64,000 bases of DNA from Glandiceps talaboti (Eukaryota; Hemichordata; Enteropneusta; Spengelidae), in the NCBI RefSeq assembly GCF_964340395.1, contig NC_135571.1, forward strand, positions 12,309,940 through 12,373,939, read 5' to 3'. Under the pieces are notes generated by a model. It made no database searches and was not told the origin of the DNA. It saw nothing but the letters and a program-made list of their open reading frames with translations. A program made the position numbers and the translations under genes. Shown here piece by piece: positions 27,272-41,824 of the stretch; positions within the stretch are counted from its first letter, which is position 1; the number at the start of each line of letters is the position of its first letter.

Positions 27272-27536
27272 GGCCTTAAAAAATGTTTGGTTCCTGTTAC
27301 CCGACCCCCACACAGTCAGAAATAGTGGATGCAGAAACTGACCTAAACTTAAAAAGACAATATAAAACTGTTCTTCTAATCTGTAATGGCTGTACATCTG
27401 ATGAGAAGAAACCAATAACAGAGACCATATGGAAAACAACGGAAAACATAACTACCTGAACTTACACATGAAAAAAAATCTACCTCCCTATTCTAAAATT
27501 GAGCGTATTCGGAACCAGACAATTTTTTATTAGGCC
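27272..27536. mobile_element. MITE family A, copy 2
   Basis: 265 bp, same orientation as the copy at 2559-2889. Both share ATAGTGGAT.C.GAAACTGAC, AATCTGTAATGGCTGTACAT and AACAGAGACCAT-type segments and inverted GGCCTTAAAAAA/GGCCTAATAAAA ends. It is deleted near the left end relative to copy 1. Confidence 0.75.
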
Positions 27537-27826
27537 GAACCAGAAATACGTCATATTAAAAAAATCTAGTCATTTGCATAAATGTCATATAAATAGTTAT
27601 CACCCAGCAAATTATAGACTTGAACAAGTCCCATGTGGGATTTGCTGATATTTAGGTAGAATGCGCTTCGGGAAAGTTTCCATGAAAATCAAAGTTCTCT
27701 TCTTTAATTCTCTCCAAACTTTCAAATTACCACCATTTTGAAATAATAATAAGAATTTGGGCTTCACTGTCTTGTTTTCAAAAGGAAATAGTCAATCTTT
27801 AATTTTCTCAAATTCGGTCATTTTAG

Positions 27827-27884
27827 AATCCAATATGGCCGCCGAATACGGTGTTAATTCTATATTCGGCGGCCATATTGGATT
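27827..27884. repeat. Perfect 22-bp-stem hairpin
   Basis: A 22-bp arm (27827-27848, containing ATATGGCCGCCGAATA) is followed by a 14-base loop and its exact reverse complement (27863-27884). Weaker pairing continues outward through GTCATTTTAG/CTAAATGAC and beyond, so a foldback element of about 100 bp is likely. Confidence 0.85.
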
Positions 27885-28121
27885 ATACTAAATGACAGAA
27901 TTTTTATATCATTTTGACCTCTATTTTAAAAATTTGTATGGTAGTCGAGATTTTAACAGGGTTGGAGTTTTCTTGAACAAAATATCAGCAAAAACTTAGA
28001 GTTTATTTCCGAGGTTCAGTCTACGCTAAACACAAGTTATGCATTTTAGCTTATTTGGTTTTAATCATTCTCCCAAGCCAGAGTACTATGATACTTTTCT
28101 GACGACGCGGTGCATCTCGGA

Positions 28122-28157
28122 CATTGCCGTAAAAGGGCATGTGGTTTTACGACAATG
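28122..28157 (-). repeat. Solo first hairpin of family H
   Basis: On the minus strand it reads CATTGTCGTAAAACCACATG...CTTTTACGGCAATG, the first stem-loop of family H bounded by CATTG on both sides. Confidence 0.5.
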
Positions 28158-28601
28158 ATATACTCGGTAAATATTGCTTTTTTCCTTTGCATATTTTGGA
28201 ACCAATTACTTGGTTTTCCGCAGAGTAGCTAGCTTAGAACCCTGCACTGTCGTCGGATGATGGCAATCCCAATGGTTCAAATAATTGTTTGCCACTCAGG
28301 TACTGACTGTTTGGTGGTCTAGGCCATGAGAAAGACGTATATCTGGATGCCAAGGCTATTCAACAACGTTAACAATGGAGTGGCTATCTACAATGATATC
28401 ACAAGGTGAAGTAAACTGATATGAATGAAGAAATAACTTAAATATGAACTTGGCTTTGCCTTAAATTTCTTTAGATACGCCTACTCTCTACTTGTCTGTT
28501 CATTTTAAAGTTTGGACTTGTGCCTCTTTAATTCTATAAACGTCTACTTCATTGACCTATAAACATCTATACTGGTGTATCTTTTACCGCTAGATAGCTA
28601 T

Positions 28602-29734
<1,133 letters not shown>

Positions 29735-29745
<11 letters not shown>

Positions 29746-29912
29746 GTTTCTTTTAATAGTACACTAGTATTGATTACTGCTATCAACTTAAAGTCCAGTC
29801 AGACTTACTTCTGTCTTTAGTACACTTGTATTTATTACTGCTATCAACTTAACGTCTAGTTAGACATATTTCTGTCTTTAGTACACTTGTATTGATTACT
29901 GCTATCAATTTA
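29735..29912. repeat. 61-bp tandem repeat, three copies
   Basis: Units share AGTACACT.GTATT.ATTACTG then CTATCAACTTAA and a GTC.AGT.AGAC segment. Confidence 0.8.
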
Positions 29913-29914
29913 AA

Positions 29915-31440
29915 TATGATTTGGGTTGATAAAATATCGTCATGGCAACTTACTAAACTTTGAAATATTGTAGAGTTACCATAGAATGGTGATCTGTAGT
30001 ACAAAACACTTTCCCACGAAAATATTTGGAATTACATTCTTGATTTTTTTTCATAACTTTTTTTTTTAATTATAGACTTTGAACTAAAATTGATCCCAAT
30101 GACGTAATCATGTCAAGAATTTTAACTGAATGTTAATTTCGTTCAGTGTAGGAGAAACTAGTACACCAACACATAAGCTAATGACGTCATTTTGTTTCGT
30201 GTGCTAACGTCAAACTTTCTCAAAATAACGAAATAAAAGGATGTCATTTTCCTCTTCTTTACATAGAAAATCTCTCAAATAGTCGAACAGATATCTTTAA
30301 AATGGGTGAAAATATGAACCAGACTTTGGTACATAAAATAACTTATTTTCAAATTCACCATATTCAATTCAAAATGGCCGTCAAAATATCTGGAATTTTC
30401 GATGCGAAAACATACACTCTGACGTCATGTCGTCTGTTTTGAGAAATAACAAATTGTAGATTGCCATGCAATAGGAATAACAGGTGCGAAATGTGATTTC
30501 ACATAACGAAATTAAAAAACAACATTTGAAATTGTTGATAACGATTGAATCACTCTTTGGGGTTCTTGTTCGGTTAGTTTACTACGGTGATGTGGAAAGG
30601 CCAGGTATTCACTATTTTGTAAGCACAAGCGATAATGTTTGATTTTCAATTCAAATTTTTAAGTGAGAGTTGTCGTGATTTGTTCTGATTAAAATGGCGG
30701 GAAATTTTCGTTTTTAGTGCATGTCACGTGAACGAGACAACAACAAAATACACTCGTACTAGGTTGCCTGAGTCTCAGATTTGAGTACAGTGTTAATGCG
30801 TCGGGGTTTCCCGTTACTTCTGTTTTTTTTCCTTTTCATGTGTGAAACCCACATAGTCTAGAATTTTAACCGGTACTGTAAATCGTAGTGGGGACTTTCC
30901 ATCCAACCACTCGAATTCATTCATCGGCAAAAATTGGGGAATTTCCACCAGTCATTGAAAAGTGTGTAAGGTATCGGGTCATTCACATTACCGTTGGAAA
31001 TGAGAAATAGATTGTTTATGAAACGAGTAGTTTATCACCGTTCTGTCATATACAGTCACCGACCTCCTCTCCCGAACACCCGCTAGTTATAAACGGAAAT
31101 TGTCATAGGTGAGAAAATAGAGGTCACAGTCCCGGGTCACAGTACTTAAAGAACGGATGTTTATAGGAAAATTACTCTAAAATCGCACGGAAACTTTGTA
31201 TAAACTTCGAATAAAATTGTGCAGAGTTGACAAATTTGAACATGATATATTGCCATGGGAAACTGTTTATCGTTTTCCCCCGAACAGGAAATTAGAGTCC
31301 ACCTATTTCCGTTACGTGAGTTTTAGTCGACCGTTCTCTCCCCTTTGCTAGGGCCAAGGGCCGGTAAAATCTGTGATGCGTACACTTTTATTTATTGCTG
31401 TGCCTGTGTATATCGGTTTATACGCATGCGTAATGCCTGA
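29915..31440. other. Anonymous sequence
   Basis: Two TGACGTCA words (30182, 30420) and a GGCGGGAA at 30696; no gene recognised. Confidence 0.45.
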
Positions 31441-31442
31441 GT

Positions 31443-31688
31443 ATGAAAATAGATAGATAGATAGATAGACATACATACATACATACATACATACATACAT
31501 ACATACATACATACATACATACATACATACATACATACATACATACATACATACATACATACCGTGACAGACAGATAGACAGACAGACAGACACACATAC
31601 ATACATACATACATACATACATACATACATACATACATACATACATACATACATACACATACATACATACATACATACATACAGGCAC

Positions 31689-31782
<94 letters not shown>

Positions 31783-31939
31783 TATTAGATAGATAGGTAG
31801 GTAGATGGGCGGATGGATGGATAGATAGATAGATAGATCGGTGGGTGGGTTGGTGGGTAGGTAGGTGGATGGTTGGCTAGATAGATGGTTGGATAGATAT
31901 ATAGACAGACAGACAGACAGACCGACAGACCGACCGACC

Positions 31940-31981
<42 letters not shown>

Positions 31982-31990
31982 TAGACAGAC

Positions 31991-32058
<68 letters not shown>

Positions 32059-32085
32059 GGATAGATAGATAGATAGGTAGATGTA
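31443..32085. repeat. 640-bp compound GATA/CATA/CAGA cluster
   Basis: GATA, CATA (31470-31561), CAGA-like, CATA (31597-31682), GATA (31688-31784), decayed GGTA/GGAT words, CAGA (31902-31981) and GATA (31990-32080). It is the largest microsatellite cluster in the window. Confidence 0.97.
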
Positions 32086-32653
32086 AATTAAATCGGTCTA
32101 CCGTTAGGTTGTTCTATCGTCTATCGGTTATAAATGCAACAAGATAAACATTGAGAAATAAGAAAGAAGTCAGCGATATAGTCAGGTTTTTTTTTGTGTT
32201 GACAAGTATTTACAAACTGTGTTAAAAATTGTACGGATTTCCTTATCGAGAAAAAAAAAAGATTTTCGAAAAAGACATGAATGGAAACGAGGAGTGTACA
32301 CACCGTACTACTAACTGCCGTGCTCTTTCTACTACTAAATCAACACGTGGTCAGTTCATCAAGTTAGAATTAGTTTCAATAACTGATAAGAAAGGGTATT
32401 AGAAACTTCAAATATGGTATGATCAGAAACACGTACGAAATGTCACGTGGTACGAAATGTTGTCATCAACATACACATAGTAAAGCGTGTATGGGTATGA
32501 GTCACACCAATATTTGCTCAAGTCATGTCGAATTCAAGAGAAAAGTAGACAAAATCTGGAATTCCCAAACCAAGTGTCACCATGAAATGGACCCACGACT
32601 ATTTTTATAATTCAATCATTTTGATACAGTATATCTTTGTTGTGGTCAATGGA

Positions 32654-32728
32654 AATGGAACGGGGGATCGAACCGGAGACCTCTCGATCTGCAGTCGAAT
32701 ACTCGACTCTACTACGGAGTTATATTCC
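32654..32728 (-). pseudogene. tRNA-Cys(GCA)-like pseudogene or SINE head
   Basis: On the minus strand a 75-base segment contains GTAGAG, a complete anticodon arm TTCGA-CTGCAGA-TCGAG with anticodon GCA, and GGTTCGATCC (B box and T loop). The D arm carries an insertion (TCGAGTA), the T stem is mispaired and the acceptor ends do not pair well. It is therefore probably a decayed copy or a tRNA-derived SINE head. Confidence 0.6.
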
Positions 32729-32734
32729 TAACAA

Positions 32735-35700
32735 CGGAAATCATCAGTAATTTTCTAAAAATTGCGTTAGAAATCTCACGTAGCATGTCGTCATGACTAC
32801 ACCCAAAGAACCTTGGCGGGTAGCTGGTTAGGTCACATTTAAATTTGTCAGTTACACCTTAAAATTAAATTACGTACCGGAAGTGTTTTAATCTAATAAT
32901 CTAGGCCATTTTTTCGAATCTTGAAATTCTTTGTTTCGATCTATTTTGATACGATAATTGCGACACTTTTTATCTCTGTGAATTTATGATCAAAAATGTA
33001 AAAATCAGCAGACGATTATTTCATCCAATTCTTGAGAAATAGATTTTTATATTTTGCATCTAAGCAGAAATTGAAAGAAAGTGGTATTTTATCAACATAA
33101 TCTCGACACAAGTCTACAGTACGCCTGGTCCTGCTTATCCGATGATACTGAGGTCACAGGTCAGACCAGAAGCGAATTTTCATACACAAATTACTAAATT
33201 CAATTTGTTCCTTTCAATTTATCAACGAAAGACTCAAACATACACAAGGAAATATGACGAAAAACCAACATGATCACGTGACCATGGCAATTGTAAATGT
33301 TTGTTGTTAGTACTTTTTTCGTCGAAAACTTCAAAATGGCATACCACACTCTCAAAGCTGAAAAGCAGTACTTGTTCTCAAGCACGTAAACTTGATGACG
33401 TCACCGGCTTTGTGATGTCGTCACTCCTGAAACTGAATTATTTTCGTCTATGAAACGGTATCGGAGTAGTATGTATACTAATTACTATGCTTAAGTGTTG
33501 CGTACGGGGTTAAGAACAAACAAACAAACTAACTAACGGACGGACGAACGATCTAACTAACAAACTCAGTCATATGCGCATTGTGATATCATATGTCATA
33601 TCATTTGAAAATATGATTTATTATGAAAAAGATAAGGAGGCCAAGGCACAGCACAATGTTGTTCATGTTGTAAAAACCGGGGTAAAAACGTAACAGATTG
33701 CCAAATATCAACTTTATTCTAGATTGCAGTTACAGATATTATCATTACTTAGCATTGTTAACAAAGTGTTGCCATAAATTATCATATTTATAACAAATTG
33801 TTCATAAATTAAAACATTCACATTTTGGTAACAAGGATATCGTCTGATACTCTGAGTGGCACGTGACTGGGCAAACATTGGAAAAAATCCCTAACATTTT
33901 ATTTTATTAGTTATTTTTAAATAATCATTTTACAAATTGAATGGATAGCCAAATATTTATGGCAAAAAATGCACTGAAGATTAAACAAAATTTTACATTC
34001 TAAAAAATTTGATCAACAACTGTGGCGGGAACAGATTTAGAACAAAACAGGTTACTGGCGGTAAACAGTGAAATGAATACGTGTCCAACTCGAAGTAGAA
34101 GTGGTGTGACATTTCGACAACATACGTCACAGACAGCTAAAATAAACTATGTTCATGACCCCCAGACAATGTTGACACATCCCACGTCTATGAGACAGAC
34201 TTATTATTAGCTCTAAATTGTCGTGCTATTTCGAGGGCCCGGATGTAACTTATGGTGACGTTATCATTTAGCATTCTGACGTATGTGTTATTTGTGAAGT
34301 AAAGCAAGGCTATGTTTACCGGTCACTGCTTTAAAAACGGAAAATAGAGAAGTCTGAAAATGACAGTCGTTAGCTAGGGCATATTCTGCTCAGAGAGCGA
34401 GATGACAATGCCGTAAAATGATCGTGTTTTGCGTGAACCTGGGTGAGAAATTGCTAAATAGTCAAGTGAAATCCTAAAGCCTAGCGAGAGATGACAGACT
34501 GTAGTAAAGTAAAAACAGTTGAGGGCAACTTTTCCCTAAATGAATAAAAGAAAATAACCAACTCAAAACATTTGAAGACTAAACATGATCTCCCAAGGAA
34601 CTGGAGCCAGTTTATATCTTATTGTTTTAAAAGGAAAAAGAATGAATGAAACGGGGAAGTGAATAGAAACATTTCAAAGTCATTGCAGTGTGTCGATTTT
34701 CGCAACACCTCAATATTTCAAGTAGGTACACCTGTAGGAACAAAGAAACCCGGATTCTATAAACCGACCATGATAAATATTGAAACGAACATTATGAAAT
34801 AAACAAAGGCGGGAATTGTTATTACAGCGTGTTGATTGCACGGTGATTGATGGACATAAATGAAATGGTGCTGGGAAAGTTTGTTCAGTTCTTTAAATTA
34901 TTTAGATGTTTTTGTAATGAAATGGGCACAGAATGAATTGTTTAACATCGAAATATTTACTTAACTAACACGCTACATCACGGAAAATTTCCCATGAAAT
35001 GGGACACACGGGAACGTTGACAAGTCTCGACTTGTTTTCATTGCCTTGAAATTGACAACCACAACTGTTAGGTTCTGACAGAAGGGAACCATCAGCGTAA
35101 TATTCCCGCCAACTTGAAGTTCAGAACATCATGCATCTATGATATTCCCGCAAAATTCAGAACATCTGAATGATAGTTAGAATACTTCCAAGTTTAGTAT
35201 CAGAAATTTCGGGAAAATTTTAAATTTCATAACAAAATGTCAAACTTGTTACAATGATGCATTTCCTCGGTGTTAAAATAGAAACAATACTTAACAGTTT
35301 ACAACAAAATTGGCATTAAATTCAAGAATCTGAGTGGAAGATATGTTGGTTATACCTAATCAAAAACAATCAAAAACTGAGTTATTTTCCCGCCAAATCG
35401 AAGTCAAGATTTTCAAATGTGATTATTACCATAAAACGATTAGCGATTAATATTTGATCAAAAATGTTGTCGCGTTTACTCAACGATTTAAAACATGTCC
35501 AAATTGTGTCAGTTTCGTGTTTTATGTCCAAAATGTTGACAAAAATAGTGTGGGGAACGAAATATAGACTTTTCTCACAAGTTGATGTCTGTCGTACACT
35601 AATTTCTCATATTCTAGTCGAGCAATCACTATTTATGGTTTGCACAATTTGTTGACTTAAAAACATACAAGCGTGGGATAGTAAGCTACAAAAGGATTCT

Positions 35701-37685
35701 GGTGCGTTGCTATATTTACTATTTCCGTAGAACGCACACTAATTAACCAAAAACATTCTGACCAAAAATAATTTCAAGGATTTTTCCCGATGTTACGTCC
35801 AACTTTTCTCATGTTAATGGTTTGCTGCATATAATAAGTAGTGGGGGCTCGTTGTTAATGATCCTAAACTAAAATAGACTCTAAATTTATCAACGCGATA
35901 ACAGAAAAAAATGACTTCCCGTTCAATAAACACCATGGAGGGAAATGGTCATGGTTTTGAACCAAGGCTTGCAAACAGTCACGGGTTTAATGTGTTGTGT
36001 GGTTCAGCAACGTCGGTACATATACAGGACACAACGCTTATATTAATGAGAAATAAATTGACAACACAGAAATAAACCAGACAAAAAACTATCCTTCCAT
36101 CAAAATTTATGATAAGATCCAATTTTTTTATCATTCGATTATTAATACACAAATTACGCATTTTTTTATATTTCCGATCCAAAATAAAGTTGAATGATGT
36201 ACCTATTCTTTAGTAAAACGAAAAATGGGTTCAACTGATTTTGGCGGGAAAATTGTAATTACAGCAGACGACAACTACACAACTATAACATTTAATATTT
36301 GTAGAGTGTAATACCGATTCTGGAAAGAGTTTTTCGGAATCTACCCTCCTCTGACAAATAACAATATTATATGATTTACCGTTACAACTGAAAACAATCA
36401 AGACCTCAAATAAGATTTCAAAAAATATTTAAGAAAAAAATGTGATACGCAGTCTGTTTAAAGTGAGTCCACTAAGAACGACGACCCAGCTATAGACATG
36501 CTATATACGTGCTGTCCGAGAAATCGGTAGCATTTTCTATGGCATTTACTACATGTATGTATATCCATTTGAGAAGAACTAAGACATTTATTTGTCGACT
36601 TCGCTGCCCTCACTGGATATGGAGTCAAATTCTTCAAAATGGGAGCATAGAATGCAGACAAGTGACTCATTGATTCGACGCAGTCTGCGTATTGTTAATT
36701 TGTAAAATTTAATAAATATTGTTCTCCCGGAATTTACAGAGTATATGTAAAATACGTGAAGTACTACCATCGGTTAGTTCGCCCCTGACTTGTGACCGCC
36801 ACACACCGCTACACTAACTATTTCTAATAGTAGACTATGAATGAACGGAAACTCGACACCCACCAATTCTCGCTTTGTCCACCGGCCAACCATAACCTTT
36901 CCACGGTAGAAAGAGCTTGGTGTTCGCTAAGAAAAATAAATACTTTCCCCGAAGCTTATTTTTTTCCATTCATTGGCAGGCTTTAACGTGTAAACGACTA
37001 GAATAGTGAGTGACTGCAATGTGTTGCATTTAAAACATTCATAAATTCTAACCTGGTCGTTTTGTTTTATCGTCTGCCTGCTTCCTTTTTCTTCATAAAG
37101 GCTTTATTGTCTGGTGACTAAAATGCCCTTAAAGCTGACCGTTCCATCCTGTGCATTTAAGTAGCCTCTTCCGACATTTCGACTCGGAAAATCTATTAAA
37201 AAATGGGGGCAAACAAATAGCAGGGTTAATTCAATTCCGTCTACAGTCTTACACCGTGACTGCAAAGATTACCTCTAAAATATACTAAACATAACTTGTT
37301 AAATTGTAACGTTAGTCTTATTGGTTCCTATCCGTTTCCATCCCGGACCCCCCCCCTTCCCACCCATCAGTGTCACCATCGTGGCGTCATTGTACACTTA
37401 CATGTATACTTTCATAATTTTCATTTAGATTCTCCATAGTTATTATCCGACACATTTATACAAATAAGAACTTATGACATCACGAATTAGCGAACAAACC
37501 AAAACTACGTACGTCACTTACTCCATACATTTTGTATGATCTGCACCTACAACCCAATATCTATTCAACCTAGCTATCGAAACACATTAATATAAATCTT
37601 TAGTATTATATTTAATATTTGTTTTGTCGTATTGCTATTTTGGCCATGAATTATGTATATTTTAATTTCTAGATTTTTGCCAAAT
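32735..37685. other. Anonymous intergenic sequence
   Basis: Five kilobases without a recognisable gene, RNA or strong repeat. It is notable only for five GGCGGGAA/TTCCCGCC words (34024, 34808, 35103, 35387, 36243) and one TGACGTCA (33396). Confidence 0.45.
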
Positions 37686-37689
37686 AAAC

Positions 37690-38212
<523 letters not shown>

Positions 38213-38214
38213 TA

Positions 38215-38885
38215 TACTTAATTTAGCGACCCAGACCACAAAGAGTTGCCATGGTTACTATTTCTGACATTCTCGTTGTTTTTGGCATTCAGTGTGGAAC
38301 TTTTATTCACACTTGTACATCACACATAATATACTATATCGTGCTTGCAGACGGAGTAAGTCGGGACGCAATCTGACAATGTCCCTTTTCTTTCCCCGGT
38401 GTTTAGAGGTCAATATGAGAATCGAGTCCCGTACTCTGTTTTTTGCTAGCAGGACTACACATAACAGAAAGGTTCATTTGTTCTGAACAACTATCGATAC
38501 AAAGACACCACTCATATTTGAAAGTACATATAATGAGTTCTTTAAAGATTTTAGAAATCCGTTCTCTCTCTAAACGTAGTCAGATAAATGGTTTATTTCT
38601 TACAATCCGTTGCTAGGCAATGTTGATATCTTAGTATACATAGACGGAAATATCACTTGTAATCAAGTACGCAGCGTTAGATGTTATTACCGCTGATAGG
38701 ATTATTACCATGGCAACGTAACATTAAAGGATAACAATGGAGTAATTCATTCTCTGTTTAGCTATGATATACTGCAGACATTAAGAGCATAATTGGTGAT
38801 TAATCTGGTGAACAAGAAACGGCTGAGTAAACTACTCCGACCAAATACTTAATGACTCTCTGGGGAAGGAATTAAGACCCATCAT
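38215..38885. other. Anonymous sequence with two X-box-like sites
   Basis: GTTGCCATGGTTAC (38245-38258) and ATTACCATGGCAAC (38704-38717). No gene seen. Confidence 0.4.
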
Positions 38886-38889
38886 TAGC

Positions 38890-39071
38890 CATTCGTCATA
38901 AACCACGGCCTCTTTTACGGCACCGTAAACCACAGCCTCTTTTACGGCACCGTAAACCACAGCCTCTTTTACGGCACCGTAAACCACAGCCTCTTTTACG
39001 GCACCGTCCAAAACGCACCGTCATTCGCAGTGTCGCGGAAGAAATAACAGCTAGCTCTGGTGTGCGAGAAT
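38890..39071 (+). mobile_element. Small hairpin element (family H) with the first hairpin amplified four-fold
   Basis: A 27-bp unit (CGTAAACCACAGCC then TCTTTTACGGCAC) is present four times in tandem (about 38896-39003), followed by the normal rest of the element: CACCGTCATTCGCAGTGTCG, GGAAGAAATAAC and TGTGCGAGAAT. Confidence 0.85.
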
Positions 39072-39091
39072 ATCATTCTGCGCCCGATGTC

Positions 39092-39185
39092 CATCGTCGT
39101 AAACCACAGCTATACAACACCGTCCAAGACGCATCGTTATTTCGCAGCATCGCGGAAGAAATAACACCACTGGTTTGCGAGAATG
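39092..39185 (+). mobile_element. Small hairpin element (family H), near-complete short copy
   Basis: 94 bp with inverted ends CATCGTCGTAAACCA and TGGTTTGCGAGAATG, and an intact second stem GTTATTTC...GAAATAAC. The first hairpin is damaged (ACAGCTATACAACACC). It sits 20 bp right of the amplified copy. Confidence 0.8.
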
Positions 39186-39189
39186 TCGG

Positions 39190-40040
39190 TGTCTGATACG
39201 ATATCTGAGACAAGTATTAATTTAAACCCATTAAAGCAATTAGGAGAGACTTAGCGAAAATACAAGTCTACCATAGTTTTCTCAATTTATAATTGTCGAC
39301 TTTATTTTTCTCTTATGCAAAATAAACCTTTTTTTATTGTAATCGTAAAAATTAAGAACATGAAAAAAATGATGAAAGTGACACAAGCTGGGTTGATGAA
39401 CTTTGAACTCAAGAGACATAATCCATCAATTAATTCTATTCCAGTACATTGTTAATGTCAATGTATGCCTGTTATCATGTCTATAACATTATAATTGTCT
39501 TCTACCATAGAACATTTGGGTGAATGGTAGGGGTTTCCTTGACATTTTTATACTTATGGTAAATTACGTCATTCCATCATTTATAGCTTAATATCCTAAC
39601 ACCAGGTTTGAGTTCAGTCAATTGTAAGTGATGGTTAGGTATGCTTCCGTAAATAAAATACTACAAGCATCTTTTGATTATACAGCAAGTACTACCCACG
39701 AAAAGGCAAAAATTACCCCCCCCCCCCAAGAATGTACAAACTCAGCTTGTGCATCTTTAAGAAGATAATTTTGGATTCCGTCTGAATTCTAAATTTTAGG
39801 ATTACTGAAAAACTACTCTCTGAACACTAACTTTAGCCTAAATTCTATGATTGTCATTGCTATGCCTATGGGATGTTACCCACAGTTCAACTCGAGTTAT
39901 GCGTAAGAGCACAAATCAACTTAGGGTAAATTCTACTAGACTACAAGAACTTTAAATTCTGTCGTGAATTAATGAAACAATTTTGTGGAACAATTTCCCT
40001 TTATGTAATTATTCCCAAAAATTTCCTTAAAAAATATCTT
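39190..40040. other. Anonymous sequence
   Basis: A C-run at 39716-39727; no gene or repeat recognised. Confidence 0.45.
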
Positions 40041-40044
40041 AGTA

Positions 40045-40395
40045 ACAAACTCTTGCCTCAAAAATGGTCGTCGGCTACCTAATATTCAATTATTTTTAGT
40101 TTAACTTCAGACAAGAAAGCTCTTGTCATTGTAAAAAAAATCATGCCACAAAATAGTAGTCTGCTACCAAACTTGTAATTACTTCTAGTTTGATTTTAGA
40201 CAAGAAAGTTCTGCCATTGTTTAAAAAAAAACATTCCACAAAATAGTCGTCTGCTACCAAACTTGTAATTACTTTTAGTTTAATTTTAGACAAGAAAGTT
40301 CTGCCATTGTTTAAAAAAAAACATTCCACAAAATAGTCGTCTGCTACCAAACTTGTAATTACTTTTAGTTTAATTTTAGACAAGAAAGGTTTATA
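40045..40395. repeat. 90-bp tandem repeat, about four copies
   Basis: Two near-identical 90-bp units plus two more diverged ones to the left share CAAAATAGTCGTCTGCTACC and TTTAGACAAGAAAG. The period is divisible by 3, which keeps a minus-strand frame open. Confidence 0.85.
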
Positions 40396-40399
40396 ATTA

Positions 40400-40975
40400 C
40401 TCTTGTTCAAAATAACATCTGTGTCGTGATTTTGTAGAACGAATTCTCTTGTGACATTTGTATCTTTGATTTGGCTGGGAACACTTAGCATACTACAAGT
40501 GCCGAGTGGATAAACGCCAATATTGTTATCACCACAAAAAAATGTGCAGTATGCTTCATTAAACATTGCTTACAAAACAGCTTTCGTGCTTACAATTCAT
40601 TGATTGCTTTATTGCGAATCATGGGAATAACCGGTAACAACAAACTGTTCTACAGTTCACTTTCTGTGTGATAGTGTAGAACATCGACAAACTAACTTTT
40701 GTTAACTTAAAGTGGCCATACGGATGATAAATGGTATAATTCTGGAATATCTTTAACTATTAAAACAACTTTACCGCGTTGTTTCTGTTTGAAAAAACAT
40801 AGAAACAACATAGACCAAGTCCGTGTTTGCATCTCAATAACTGCAAACTCAAAAATATGTCAAACAAACGGAAGTGATTCTTCAAATTCGAAACTGGATA
40901 AAAACTTTGTATGCATTTGTTGCTTCTCCACATCCAACATATTGAAACATCGCCTGTCTTTCGGTGATGTTGACG
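40400..40975. other. Anonymous sequence
   Basis: No gene, RNA or repeat identified. Confidence 0.45.
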
Positions 40976-40978
40976 ATA

Positions 40979-41697
40979 ATGGTGGTGGTGATGGTGGGGG
41001 TGGTGATGGTGGTGGTGGTGGTGGTGATGGTGGTGGTGGTGGTGGTGGTGATGATGGTGTGGTGGTGGTGGTGATGATGATGATGGTGATGGTGTGGTGG
41101 TGGTGATGGTGGTGGTGGTGATAGTGATGTTGTGTTGGTGGTGATGGTGGTGGTGTTGGCGGTGGTGATGGTGATGGTGTGGTGATGGTGATGGTGGTGG
41201 TGGTGGTGGTGGTGATGGTGTGGTTGTGGTGTGGTGGTGGTGATGGTGGTGGTGGTGTGGTGTGGTGGTGATGGTGTGGTGGTAGTGGTGATGGTGTGGT
41301 GTAGTGGTGATGGTGTGGTGGTGGTGGTGATGGTGGTGGTGGTGTGGTGTGGTGGTGATGGTGTGGTGGTAGTGGTGATGGTGTGGTGTAGTGGTGATGG
41401 TGTGGTGGTGGTGGTGATGGTGATGATGATGGTGGTGGTGGTGGTGATGATGGTGGTGGTGGTGATGATTGTGTGGTGATGGTGTGGTGGTGATGGTGAT
41501 TGTGGTGATGATGGTGGTGATGATGGTAGTGGTGGTGGTGGTGATAGTGGTGGTGGTGATGGTGGTGGTAGTAGTGGTGGTGATGATGGTAGTGGGTGTG
41601 GTGATGGTGGTGGTAACAGTGATGGTGGTGGTGATAGTGGTGACGATGGTAGTGGTGGAGCTGACGGTGGTAGTGGTGGTGATGATGATGATGATAA
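40979..41697. repeat. (GGT/GAT)n tract of about 720 bp
   Basis: Irregular GGT, GAT and GTGT words with strong G-over-C strand asymmetry. An 87-bp segment near 41236-41408 is tandemly duplicated inside it. The Pro/His and Val/Met/Gly frames are translated repeat. Confidence 0.95.
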
Positions 41698-41824
41698 CGA
41701 TGGGGAAGCAATGATAACATAATATTGTTATGATATAAAACTATCAAATTCCTAGTTTAAGAACTTCTCATCTCCTAGTCACAATCTGTAGCCTTTGATC
41801 TGTATTCGTACCAATCAACCAGAA

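Noticed and set aside
40860-41747. A His/Pro-rich 295-codon protein on minus
   Set aside because: It is a translated GGT/GAT tract; the non-repeat ends show no domain.
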